Source: Bacillota bacterium (lineage in GTDB: Bacteria > Bacillota > Clostridia > Oscillospirales > Acutalibacteraceae). From it: a stretch of DNA of 49,912 nt. Shown in pieces: positions 8,247 to 15,727 of the stretch (its first letter is position 1; each line of letters begins with the position of its first letter). Location: contig JAKJCA010000014.1 of assembly GCA_022706685.1 (NCBI GenBank), positions 1 to 49,912 of the forward strand, read 5' to 3'. The notes under the pieces were generated by a model that saw nothing but the letters and a program-made list of their open reading frames with translations, was not told where the DNA came from and did no database searches. A program made the translations under genes and the position numbers.

Positions 8247-8561
8247 ATGACGGCGGGGACAATTTTCGGGCTTGTGGCGCAATTCGCCGCCATTGTCCTG
8301 CTTGCCATTGGTTTCTATCATGAGAAAAAAATCGTCGCCCTGGAAGACAGGATGATCCGCCGTATCAAACGCACCTTGCGCAGGCGCCTGGCATCTTGGC
8401 TCGATTCTCCGGTGAAGAACAGCGCTAAGGCCAAACGGACTGCCGACAGCCGCTTGATTTGCGCCGGCGGCGTTTTTGAGGATATCATTCCGGCCGATGA
8501 ACTCCTTGAAGTTCGCCTGGAACCCTGCTCCCGCCCGAACGGGCATGACAGTGTCGCCTGA
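8247..8561 (+). CDS. Small single-pass membrane protein, possibly SOS-controlled
   Basis: A 104-residue protein with no family recognised. Residues 4-23 form one hydrophobic helix, followed by a strongly basic stretch (residues about 27-48, rich in Arg and Lys). By the positive-inside rule the C-terminal 80 residues are cytoplasmic. The rest is polar, with an acidic segment (FEDIIPADELLEV, about 79-91). ATG 8247 is preceded by AGGAGGG at a good distance. Upstream are a consensus promoter and a LexA-like operator; downstream a strong terminator; so it is a single-gene unit. Several unrelated SOS-induced division inhibitors (YneA, SidA, DivS, ChiZ) are short membrane proteins, so a checkpoint role is a reasonable guess. 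Unlike YneA it has no LysM domain. Function is inference only. Confidence 0.75.
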   Translation: MTAGTIFGLVAQFAAIVLLAIGFYHEKKIVALEDRMIRRIKRTLRRRLASWLDSPVKNSAKAKRTADSRLICAGGVFEDIIPADELLEVRLEPCSRPNGHDSVA

Positions 8562-8571
8562 CATCTTAAAA

Positions 8572-8611
8572 CCGAAAAAAATCCGCGGCCATGGCCGCGG
8601 ATTTTTTTCGG
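8572..8611. terminator. Bidirectional terminator, 40-bp perfect palindrome
   Basis: The segment reads identically on both strands, centred between 8591 and 8592: a GC-rich core (ATCCGCGGCC and its complement) flanked by A7 and T7 and CCG/CGG ends. It lies between convergent genes, 11 bases after one stop and 16 bases after the other. Confidence 0.92.
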
Positions 8612-8626
8612 TTTTCCATGCAGCAG

Positions 8627-10093
8627 TTATTGGTGAGCGCCGGCCGCTTTCACGCTCTCGATGAGTTTGTGCTTCTCATCCCAGAGCGCCTGGGAAAGGT
8701 CGACATAATAATGATGGGGATTTTCGAAACGCAGTACTTCTTCCCAAAGCGTATCGACCTGCTGGTTGCAGTAATCGCGGATTTGAGCCGGCGAAGGCGA
8801 GCGGTAGACGCACTCGCCGTTTTCAAAAATCTTTTCCTGCAGCGGACGCGCGACATAATTCTCGATGGTTTTTCGCTTCCAGGTGAAATCGGGGTCGAAA
8901 AGCTCATACGGCTTGCTTTCGTCAACCTCCTCGCCGGCAAGCGTAATCAGGTCGGCGATGGCTTTGCCCGTTTCCCTGTCGAAAAGGCGCCAAAGCTTTT
9001 TAAAGCATGGCGTCGTTATCTTCGTCACGTTTTCGCTGAGTTTGATTTTCGGCTCGATGGCGCCGTCCCGTTCAAGGGCGCCGAGTTTATAGACGCCCGT
9101 GAATATCGGCGACGACGCGCTGGTAATGAGCCTTTCGCCTACGGCGAAAACGTCCACGCGCGCCCCCTGGTTGAGCATATCGCGTATCAGGTATTCATCC
9201 AGCGCGTTGGAGGCGACAATCGCGCAATCCGGAAAGCCAGCGTCGTCGAGCATCTTTCGGGCTTTTCTTGACAGATAGGCGATATCCCCGCTGTCGATTC
9301 TCACCGCTTTCGGCCGAAAACCCCGGGGCAGCAGTTCGCGGTGAAACGCCTCGATGGCGTTGGGAATGCCGGATGAAAGGGTGTTAAATGTGTCCACCAG
9401 CAGCGTGCACTGCTCCGGGCATGTGCGCGCATACGCGCAGAAGGCTTCCAGCTCGCCCGGGAACATTTGGACCCAGCTGTGGGTCATTGTCAAATCGGGC
9501 TCCATACCGTATTTCATGCAGGCTGCGGTGGAGGAAGAAGCGCTGCAGCCGCCGATGTAGGCTGCCCGCGCCCCGAGCAGCGAGGCCGAATAGCCGTGCG
9601 CCCTGCGCGAACCGAACTCAACGACGGCACGGCCCTGCGCGGCGCGGGCGATCCGGTTGGCTTTTGTGGCGATAAGGCTCTGGTGGTTGATGTGCATCAA
9701 AACGAGCGTTTCAATCAGCTGGGCCTGAATCACCGGCCCGCGGACGGTGACAAGCGGTTCTCCGGGGAAAACGGGCGTGCCTTCCGGCACGGCCCATACG
9801 TCGCAGGCGAAACGGAAATTTTTCAGGTAATCGATGAACTCGCTGCCAAATCCTTTCATACGCAGGAATTCAAGCTGCTCCGGGCTGAAAGACAGGCCGC
9901 TGAGGCATTCGGCCAGCTGCTCGACGCCCGCCATTACCGCGAAACCGCCTGCGTCCGGCGTCTGGCGGAAAAACATGTCGAAATAGGCAACCGTACCCGC
10001 CATCTTGTTCTGCAGATAGGCGTTTGCCAGGTTCAACTCGAAGAATTCGGTCGGCGGCCCGTCACACCGGCCGGGGATTTCAAAACCGCTCAT
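8627..10093 (-). CDS. pncB: Nicotinate phosphoribosyltransferase
   Basis: A 488-residue cytoplasmic enzyme of NAD salvage: nicotinate + PRPP (+ATP) gives nicotinate mononucleotide. Seen: N-terminal ANAYLQNKM and YFDMFFRQTP typical of the longer NAPRTase class, EFGSRRAHG (about 170), GGCSASSSTAACMKYG, the MTHSWVQMF segment carrying the conserved His, LLVDTFNTL and RIDSGDIAYLSRKARKML for the phosphate-binding barrel end. The ATG at 10093 has GGGAGG 5 bases upstream. Length agrees with the 480-490 residue form found in Firmicutes. Single gene with its own promoter and a shared terminator. No neighbouring NAD genes. Confidence 0.95.
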   Translation of the reverse strand: MSGFEIPGRCDGPPTEFFELNLANAYLQNKMAGTVAYFDMFFRQTPDAGGFAVMAGVEQLAECLSGLSFSPEQLEFLRMKGFGSEFIDYLKNFRFACDVWAVPEGTPVFPGEPLVTVRGPVIQAQLIETLVLMHINHQSLIATKANRIARAAQGRAVVEFGSRRAHGYSASLLGARAAYIGGCSASSSTAACMKYGMEPDLTMTHSWVQMFPGELEAFCAYARTCPEQCTLLVDTFNTLSSGIPNAIEAFHRELLPRGFRPKAVRIDSGDIAYLSRKARKMLDDAGFPDCAIVASNALDEYLIRDMLNQGARVDVFAVGERLITSASSPIFTGVYKLGALERDGAIEPKIKLSENVTKITTPCFKKLWRLFDRETGKAIADLITLAGEEVDESKPYELFDPDFTWKRKTIENYVARPLQEKIFENGECVYRSPSPAQIRDYCNQQVDTLWEEVLRFENPHHYYVDLSQALWDEKHKLIESVKAAGAHQ

Positions 10094-10139
10094 GAAAGCC
10101 TCCCGCTCCGGCGCCGGGGCGCCGGTTGTGCTGGTTTCG

Positions 10140-10168
10140 ATTATACCACACGCCCCGGTATCGCACAA
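10140..10168 (-). promoter_or_regulatory. Promoter of pncB
   Basis: Minus strand: TTGTGC (10168-10163), 17 bases, extended -10 TGG-TATAAT (TATAAT at 10145-10140), about 46 bases from the ATG. Confidence 0.6.
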
Positions 10169-10495
10169 ACCCGAGGCGGCCGTACGTTCGGGTATTTCCT
10201 ATACAAGGGGTACATCTCGAAAGCGGTATTCGGCGATAAAAAAGACCTCGCAGGGATCATATCGATGAAAAAATATTTATTGTGTTTTCGCAATAAAACG
10301 TTTACATGGAACTTCCATAAACACTTTTTATATTCCGAATACCGTTTCTTTCAAAAGAAATCATGAAAATGAACAATATTCAACAAAAGATTTTACATAT
10401 CATATCTTTATTTTGTATCGTTTGGCTATATTTCGCAGGCGGCAAGAAAACCGCAAAAGATTTTCAATAATCCAATAATAATTAAGAAAAATATG
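10169..10495. other. AT-rich intergenic stretch, no convincing gene
   Basis: From about 10258 onward the base composition drops sharply below that of the rest of the window. Seen: perfect short palindromes ATGGAA-c-TTCCAT (10306-10318) and TTTCTTT-ca-AAAGAAA (10345-10360). A 33-codon frame from 10265 has no ribosome site and no family resemblance. Reads as non-coding, perhaps regulatory or a remnant. Confidence 0.4.
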
Positions 10496-10524
10496 TTGCA
10501 TTTTGCCCCGTATTGTGCTAAAAT
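10496..10524 (+). promoter_or_regulatory. Promoter of the XRE regulator
   Basis: TTGCAT (10496-10501), 17 bases, extended -10 TGC-TAAAAT (TAAAAT 10519-10524). The inverted repeat ATTGTGCT (10512-10519) ... AGCACAAT (10537-10544) overlaps the -10 and the start region. Confidence 0.6.
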
Positions 10525-10544
10525 CACTTTTGTAACAGCACAAT
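10512..10544. promoter_or_regulatory. Inverted repeat, candidate autoregulatory operator
   Basis: ATTGTGCT-N17-AGCACAAT, an exact 8-bp inverted repeat whose centres are 25 bases apart, across the -10 box of the regulator's own promoter. A dimeric XRE repressor could bind it; not shown. Confidence 0.4.
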
Positions 10545-10642
10545 AAATGGGACTTTGTTCAAAGCGTAACGAAAAAATTATACAGCCTGTAAAGTCCCTT
10601 TGTTCGTACTGTTGCGACAGTAAACAAAAAGGAGGAAGAAAG

Positions 10643-10891
10643 ATGAGAATCAGGAAACAACCGCTTGGCACGCGCAACATCATCGGCTCGAAGATTGAGG
10701 CACACCGCAAATCCATCGGCTTGAAACAGAAGGATTTGCTCACGCAGCTTCAGATAAAAGGCATCGACCTCAACGCGTCAGGCCTTTCCAAACTCGAAGG
10801 CCAGCTGCGTTATGTGACCGATTTTGAGCTCAAAGCCATCAGCGAAGTCCTCGGACTGTCTCTGAACTGGCTTCTCGGAGTCGAGGAATAA
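10643..10891 (+). CDS. XRE-family helix-turn-helix regulator
   Basis: An 82-residue DNA-binding protein consisting of little more than an XRE/Cro-type helix-turn-helix (about residues 12-75): IGSKIEAHRKSIGLKQKDLL, a longer turn with KGIDLNASGLSKLEGQLR as recognition helix, then a closing helix ending LSLNWLLG. No ligand domain. The ATG at 10643 follows GGAGG with 7 bases; an in-frame ATG at 10547 is rejected because it is too near the promoter and has no ribosome site. It sits alone between promoter and terminator, beside an AT-rich patch. Target genes unknown; it may act on its own promoter. Confidence 0.85.
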   Translation: MRIRKQPLGTRNIIGSKIEAHRKSIGLKQKDLLTQLQIKGIDLNASGLSKLEGQLRYVTDFELKAISEVLGLSLNWLLGVEE

Positions 10892-10912
10892 CCACATTTG
10901 CCCAAGCAACGA

Positions 10913-10948
10913 ACCGGGCGGCTCACAAAGCCGTCCGGTCATTTTTCG
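10913..10948 (+). terminator. Terminator after the XRE gene
   Basis: An 11-bp stem with one G-U pair (ACCGGGCGGCT 10913-10923 and AGCCGTCCGGT 10929-10939), a 5-base loop and a CATTTTT tail. Confidence 0.85.
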
Positions 10949-10952
10949 TTCA

Positions 10953-10981
10953 TTGACAACCGGCCTGCGCTCGCGTAAAAT
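10953..10981 (+). promoter_or_regulatory. Promoter of the DUF1015 gene
   Basis: TTGACA (10953-10958), 17 bases, TAAAAT (10976-10981), 47 bases before the ATG and immediately after the preceding terminator. Confidence 0.8.
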
Positions 10982-11027
10982 CCACATATCGAACGGACAA
11001 AAATATCAATCAGCGGGGTGCATTCTT

Positions 11028-12272
11028 ATGGCGATATTCAGACCTTTTCAAGCCGTACGTCCTTTGCCGGCCTTTGCCGCCCGGGTTGCCGAACTGCCTT
11101 ACGATGTCATGAACACACAGGAAGCGCGGGCCATTGCCGCCGGCAACCCCTATTCATTCCTCCATATCGATAAAGCGGAAATTGACCTGCCCGAGGGCAC
11201 GGACCTGTATGACGATGCGGTCTATGAAACGGCCGCGGCCAATCTCCGGCGGCTGGAGTCGCAGGGCGTCTGCCGGCAGGATCAAACGCCGGGCATTTAT
11301 ATTTACAGGCAGACAATGAACGGGCGCAGCCAGACAGGCCTCGTCGGCTGTGTTTCCATCGACGATTATCTCAACAATGTCATCAAAAAACACGAGTTCA
11401 CCCGCGCAGATAAAGAGGCGGACCGTATCCGCCACGTTGACCGCTGCGACGCCAATACGGGCCCGATATTTTTAACTTACCGGCCCGACGCGGTGTTGAA
11501 AAAAGCGCTGGCGGATTTCATCTCGGGAAACGAACCCGTCTATGACTTCACGCACCGGGACGGCGTCAGGCATACGGTGTGGGTTGTCGGAAAGGATTCC
11601 CTCGGGAGAACCGCGGCCGAACGCCTGGCAGGGAAAGAGCTTTATATTGCCGACGGCCATCACCGCGCCGCTTCCGCGGTGAAAGTCGGCTTGATGCGCA
11701 GGGAACAAAATCCGGGTTATTCGGGCCTTGAGGAGTTTAATTTTTTCCTTGCGGTGGTTTTCTCCTCCGACGAGCTGGAGATTATGGATTACAACCGCCT
11801 GATCGCGGACCTCAACGGCCTGAACGCGGACGATTTTCTCCGCCGCGTTTCGGAAAACTTCGATATCACCCCGGTCCCTGCGGGCGAACCGTTCCGGCCG
11901 CAGGCGAGGCATACCTTCGGGATGTTCTTTCAAGGCGGGTGGAAAAAACTCACGGTGAAAGAAGGCACGTTCGATGCCCTCGACCCGGTGGGCTCGCTGG
12001 ATGTGACCATCCTTCAAAACAACCTTATCGAACCGGTTCTGGGCATCTCCGACCCGAGAACCGACCACCGCATCGATTTTGTCGGGGGCATCCGCGGCAT
12101 CGGGGAGCTTGAACGCAGGGTGGGGCAGGGCATGGCTCTCGCGTTTTCCATGTTCCCGCCGTCGCTCGACGAACTGATGGCCATCGCGGATGCGGGCAAG
12201 GTCATGCCGCCGAAGTCGACATGGTTCGAACCCAAACTGCTCAGCGGCCTCTTCGTGCACCGCCTTGCGTAG
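11028..12272 (+). CDS. DUF1015 family protein
   Basis: A 414-residue soluble protein of the DUF1015 family, widespread in anaerobes; its biochemical role is not established. Recognisable features: N-terminal IFRPFQAVRP and ELPYDVMN, NPYSFLHIDKAE, a GIYIYRQ strand, the conserved HEFTRADKEADR and CDANTGPIFLTY (about 125-155), YIADGHHRAASA (about 206-217) with its two neighbouring His residues, and a C-terminal VDVTILQ-like segment followed by FVGGIRGIGELE. In other Clostridia such genes often lie near serine or glycine metabolism genes; here it is a single gene. Start ATG 11028 with GGGGTG upstream. Family membership is clear; function unknown. Confidence 0.9.
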   Translation: MAIFRPFQAVRPLPAFAARVAELPYDVMNTQEARAIAAGNPYSFLHIDKAEIDLPEGTDLYDDAVYETAAANLRRLESQGVCRQDQTPGIYIYRQTMNGRSQTGLVGCVSIDDYLNNVIKKHEFTRADKEADRIRHVDRCDANTGPIFLTYRPDAVLKKALADFISGNEPVYDFTHRDGVRHTVWVVGKDSLGRTAAERLAGKELYIADGHHRAASAVKVGLMRREQNPGYSGLEEFNFFLAVVFSSDELEIMDYNRLIADLNGLNADDFLRRVSENFDITPVPAGEPFRPQARHTFGMFFQGGWKKLTVKEGTFDALDPVGSLDVTILQNNLIEPVLGISDPRTDHRIDFVGGIRGIGELERRVGQGMALAFSMFPPSLDELMAIADAGKVMPPKSTWFEPKLLSGLFVHRLA

Positions 12273-12290
12273 CGTGCGCCCTTCCCGCAC

Positions 12291-12318
12291 TTGACGCGGG
12301 CTTCCATATTATTGTAAT
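12291..12318 (+). promoter_or_regulatory. Promoter of the citrate synthase gene
   Basis: TTGACG (12291-12296), 16 bases, TGTAAT (12313-12318); TAATAT at 12315-12320 with 18 bases is an alternative. The AT-rich tract after it runs to 12340. Confidence 0.55.
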
Positions 12319-12368
12319 ATATTATCTAATATTTTTTTCTCATTCCACTCTTTGGGAGGTGCGAACCA

Positions 12369-13799
12369 TTGGCAACCTACATATCCCCCATTTCCAACAG
12401 CGACCTTGCCGACCTCTACCAGAAAGCGATCGGGAGTTATAAAATCAACCCCGGCGATTTTGACCGTTACGGCGTCAAACGCGGCCTTCGCAATCCCGAC
12501 GGCAGCGGCGTCATGGCAGGCCTTACCCGCGTGTGCAGCGTCGACGGTTATTTTATCGAGGACGGCGAGCGCGTCCCCAGGGAAGGGCGGCTCATCTACC
12601 GGGGTATCGACCTGACCGATATTGTCGAAGGCTGCACCAAGGAAAAGCGTTTCGGTTTCGAAGAGGTCGCGTGGCTGCTGCTGTTCGGCTCCATGCCCTC
12701 CCGCCATCAACTTGAAGGCTTCGTCGAGCTGATTTCGCGCTGCCGCAACCTTCCGGATGATTTCATCGAAGATATGATTATGAAAGCGCCTTCGCCCGAC
12801 ATCATGAACAAACTTGCCCGTTCGGTGATGGCGCTGTATTCCTATGATGCCAACCCCGACGACACGTCCATCGAAAACGTGCTGCGCCAGTCGATTCAGC
12901 TCATCGCGCAGCTGCCGACCATTATGTCCTACGCCTATCAGGTGAAACGGCGCACCTATTACCACAAAAGCATGTACATCCATCCCCTGAAGCCCGAGCA
13001 CTGCACGGCGGAAACGGTGCTTCGCTCCATCCGTTCCGACAGGCTGTTTACCCCCGACGAGGCGCGCCTGCTCGACTTGTGCCTGATTCTGCATGCCGAG
13101 CACGGCGGCGGCAACAACTCGACTTTCGCCGCCCGCGTGCTGACCTCCAGCGGGACGGACACTTATTCCGCTATGGCCGCGGGTATCGGTTCTCTGAAAG
13201 GCCCGCTGCACGGCGGCGCGAATATCAAAGTCTCCGCAATGGTACGGACGATGATGGAAGAAATCGAAGACTACACCGACGAAGGGCAGGTTGCCGATTA
13301 TCTCGAAAAACTGCTCAACCGTCAGGCGGGCGACCGGTCCGGCCTTATCTACGGCATGGGCCACGCGGTGTATACCCTCTCGGATCCCAGGGCGATCATA
13401 CTCAAAAAGAACGCGGAGAAATTCGCTGCCGACTCCGGCCATCTCGACGAACTGAAACTGTTAAAACTCATCGAAGCGCTCACCCCGCAGGTGTTTTCCA
13501 AGGTCAAGGGCGTCAAACGGCCCATTTGCGCCAATGTCGACCTCTATTCGGGCTTCGTCTATAAAATGCTGAACATCCCCGAAGACCTCTATACGCCGCT
13601 GTTCACCGTCGCCCGTATCGCGGGCTGGGCGGCGCACAGAATCGAAGAACTTCTCACCGGCGGCCGAATCATACGGCCTGCCTACAAGAGCGTCACCATC
13701 CCCCGCGATTATGTCCCGCTGGACGAACGGACCGATGATTTTGAGGGCAGCACGCAGGAATATGTTCCGACAGAAGAGCGCATTGCGGCCGGTGATTAA
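12369..13799 (+). CDS. citZ: Citrate synthase
   Basis: A 476-residue cytoplasmic enzyme condensing acetyl-CoA and oxaloacetate to citrate and CoA. The start is TTG at 12369, preceded by GGGAGGTG with about 8 bases. The first 60 residues extend beyond the compact bacterial type, as seen in a clostridial subgroup. Catalytic residues visible: His281 in GPLHGGAN, His332 in GMGHAVY and Asp391 in NVDLYSG; the AEHGGGNNSTFAAR motif is at about 243-256. No other TCA-cycle gene is in the window, so it may serve 2-oxoglutarate (glutamate) synthesis with PFOR supplying acetyl-CoA. It is followed without gap by a membrane protein gene. Confidence 0.94.
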   Translation: MATYISPISNSDLADLYQKAIGSYKINPGDFDRYGVKRGLRNPDGSGVMAGLTRVCSVDGYFIEDGERVPREGRLIYRGIDLTDIVEGCTKEKRFGFEEVAWLLLFGSMPSRHQLEGFVELISRCRNLPDDFIEDMIMKAPSPDIMNKLARSVMALYSYDANPDDTSIENVLRQSIQLIAQLPTIMSYAYQVKRRTYYHKSMYIHPLKPEHCTAETVLRSIRSDRLFTPDEARLLDLCLILHAEHGGGNNSTFAARVLTSSGTDTYSAMAAGIGSLKGPLHGGANIKVSAMVRTMMEEIEDYTDEGQVADYLEKLLNRQAGDRSGLIYGMGHAVYTLSDPRAIILKKNAEKFAADSGHLDELKLLKLIEALTPQVFSKVKGVKRPICANVDLYSGFVYKMLNIPEDLYTPLFTVARIAGWAAHRIEELLTGGRIIRPAYKSVTIPRDYVPLDERTDDFEGSTQEYVPTEERIAAGD

Positions 13800-14678
13800 A
13801 TGAACAGACAAACGATACAGCCGCGCGTGCGGCTTCTGCTTGGCGTTTTCGCCGCGGCCGCGCTGCTTGCCCTTCCGTTGAGAACGTATCAGTTCTTCAC
13901 CATCATCGAAGGTTCGACCGGCTTTTACGGCCGGGTCGATTTCAGCGTCTATACGCTTTATATTCTCCTGGCAGCCAGCTGTGCCGCCATTATCGCCGCT
14001 GCGTTTAACAGGCGGAAATCATTCGTCTATTCGGGCTCCGGCGTCAAAAACGTCCCGCTTGCCGCCCTTTCCTTCTTTCTCGCGGCGGGATTCGTAGCCG
14101 ACGCGGTGACAAGTTCGATGAATTACCAGGGCCTCGGCACGGGCGTGCAGTCCGGATTTTATGACGCGGGCGGTGCGGCGTCATCCGGCATGGCGCCCCT
14201 GTTGTTCGAAGCCGTTTTTGCGCTGGCTTCCGCGGCGTTCGCCGTGGTGCTGGGTATCGACTATATCCGCGGCGCGGGGCAAGCCGCACGCCAGCGTCTG
14301 CTGGCCATTATGCCGCTGGCGTGGTGTATGTGCAGGATCCTCTACCGTTTTATGAGAAAAATCAGTTTTGTCAATGTCTCCGACCTGCTGTTTGAACTGT
14401 TCATGCTGGTTTTCCTGATGCTCTTTTTCATGGCGTTCGCCCAAACCGTCACCGCCATTGGCGAAAAAGGCGTCGAGTGGAAACTTTTCGCCTTCGGCCT
14501 GCCGGGCGCCCTGCTGTGTCTGGTGTGTTTTATTCCGCGCAGTATCGCCGTCGTTCTCGGCCGCAGCGACCTGCTCGGCGCGCAGTCTCCGCCGGAACTT
14601 TGCGACCTTGCCGTGGCGGCTTTTATCATCGGTTTTGTCACCACGCGGGTCGGCTTCACCGTTCGGCGGGACTCATGA
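13800..14678 (+). CDS. Multi-pass membrane protein of unknown function
   Basis: A 292-residue protein with seven or eight predicted membrane helices (near 12-30, 47-65, 84-102, 133-152, 165-180, 194-222, 232-255 and 265-283). No family recognised and no catalytic motif visible. Two basic stretches (RRKSF near 69 and RFMRKIS near 183) are probably cytoplasmic loops. The ATG directly abuts the citrate synthase stop (TAAATG), and no good ribosome site is present, so translation probably depends on coupling. An AEC transporter gene follows after 13 bases, which suggests a three-gene transcript. Confidence 0.8.
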   Translation: MNRQTIQPRVRLLLGVFAAAALLALPLRTYQFFTIIEGSTGFYGRVDFSVYTLYILLAASCAAIIAAAFNRRKSFVYSGSGVKNVPLAALSFFLAAGFVADAVTSSMNYQGLGTGVQSGFYDAGGAASSGMAPLLFEAVFALASAAFAVVLGIDYIRGAGQAARQRLLAIMPLAWCMCRILYRFMRKISFVNVSDLLFELFMLVFLMLFFMAFAQTVTAIGEKGVEWKLFAFGLPGALLCLVCFIPRSIAVVLGRSDLLGAQSPPELCDLAVAAFIIGFVTTRVGFTVRRDS

Positions 14679-14691
14679 CGCGGAGGGGCCG

Positions 14692-15654
14692 ATGAGCGGA
14701 TTTTTCGACAACATGCTTATCGCGGCCAAACAGGTCGCGATTCTCTATATCATCGTCGCCGTGGGCGTTCTGGCCGACAGGACCAACCTGTTCACCGAAA
14801 AGACCGCCCGCCTTTGCACAAACCTTCTTTTTTATATCATCACCCCCTGCGTCATCGTCCGTTCTTTTATGGAGATCAAGAGGACGCCCGAAAACGTCAG
14901 GGGTATTCTGGTCGCCATCGGCTGCGGCCTGCTGCTGCATACCGTCGCCTCCGTGCTGAGCATCCCGCTGTTCAGGAAAGGCGACCGGCAGAAAAACAGC
15001 GTGCTCAAATTTGCCAGCGTTTACGGCAACTGCGGCTATATGGCGCTCCCGCTGGCCAATGCGGTCGTCGGGCCGGAAGGCGTATTTTACGCGTCGGCGG
15101 TCATCATGTCGTTTCAAATCTTTGCGTTTACCCACGGTGTTTCCGTCATGTCGCGCGACAATGAAGGCAACCGGGCGCCTTTTAAGCCCGCCAAACTGTT
15201 TTTCAATCCCGGCACCCTGTCGGTGCTGATCGGTCTGCCCCTCTTTCTGCTTGGCGTCAAACTGCCCGATATGGTCGTTTCGCCCGTACAGTATATCGCG
15301 AGCATGAACACGCCGCTGGCCATGCTGATGTTCGGCACTTATATTTCGCACACCGACCTGAAAACGTTGAAACAGGCGCCCGGCATCGCGCTGGCCGGTG
15401 CTTTCAAACTGCTGGTCCTGCCCATAACGATGATTGGCTTATTTAAGCTCATCGGGCTGGCGGGGCTTCCCATCAAGGGTGCCCTGCTGGAATCGCTGAT
15501 TATATCAGCCAGCGCCCCCTCGGCCAACAACACCGTCATTTTTGCCGCGAAATACGGCAGGGATTCCGGTTTCGCTTCGCAGACGGTGGCGGTCATCAGC
15601 CTGATTTCCATTGTGACGATGCCCCTGCTCATCGCATTTTCAAGCGTGATATAG
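14692..15654 (+). CDS. AEC (auxin efflux carrier) family transporter
   Basis: A 320-residue inner membrane carrier with about ten helices in two similar halves. Typical family features: N-terminal VAILYIIVAVGVLADR, then NLLFYIITPCVIVRSF with the conserved Thr-Pro, VYGNCGYMALPLANAVVG with the GNCGYMGLP-like motif, MLMFGTYIS in the second half, and the helix with SASAPSANNTVIFA, a conserved Asn-rich break. Members export or import organic acids such as malate. Lying downstream of citrate synthase, a di- or tricarboxylate substrate is plausible but not shown. ATG 14692 has GGAGGG 5 bases upstream. Confidence 0.92.
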   Translation: MSGFFDNMLIAAKQVAILYIIVAVGVLADRTNLFTEKTARLCTNLLFYIITPCVIVRSFMEIKRTPENVRGILVAIGCGLLLHTVASVLSIPLFRKGDRQKNSVLKFASVYGNCGYMALPLANAVVGPEGVFYASAVIMSFQIFAFTHGVSVMSRDNEGNRAPFKPAKLFFNPGTLSVLIGLPLFLLGVKLPDMVVSPVQYIASMNTPLAMLMFGTYISHTDLKTLKQAPGIALAGAFKLLVLPITMIGLFKLIGLAGLPIKGALLESLIISASAPSANNTVIFAAKYGRDSGFASQTVAVISLISIVTMPLLIAFSSVI

Positions 15655-15727
15655 GTTTCTGGAAACATTCCTTTCGGGGCGTTTTTTCACGGGAAGGGAC
15701 ACGCTTTGTTTTCACGGGCCCAATGAT

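Noticed and set aside
10265..10366. 33-codon AT-rich frame before the XRE gene
   Set aside because: No ribosome site, no family, codon use unlike the neighbours; probably chance in AT-rich DNA.
10547..10642. N-terminal extension of the XRE protein from ATG 10547
   Set aside because: Would start about 15 bases after the predicted transcription start without a ribosome site; GGAGG before 10643 fixes the start.
15685..15720. Direct repeat TTTTCACGGG (two copies) before the QueG-like gene
   Set aside because: Only two short copies in a 70-base gap with no promoter logic; probably chance.
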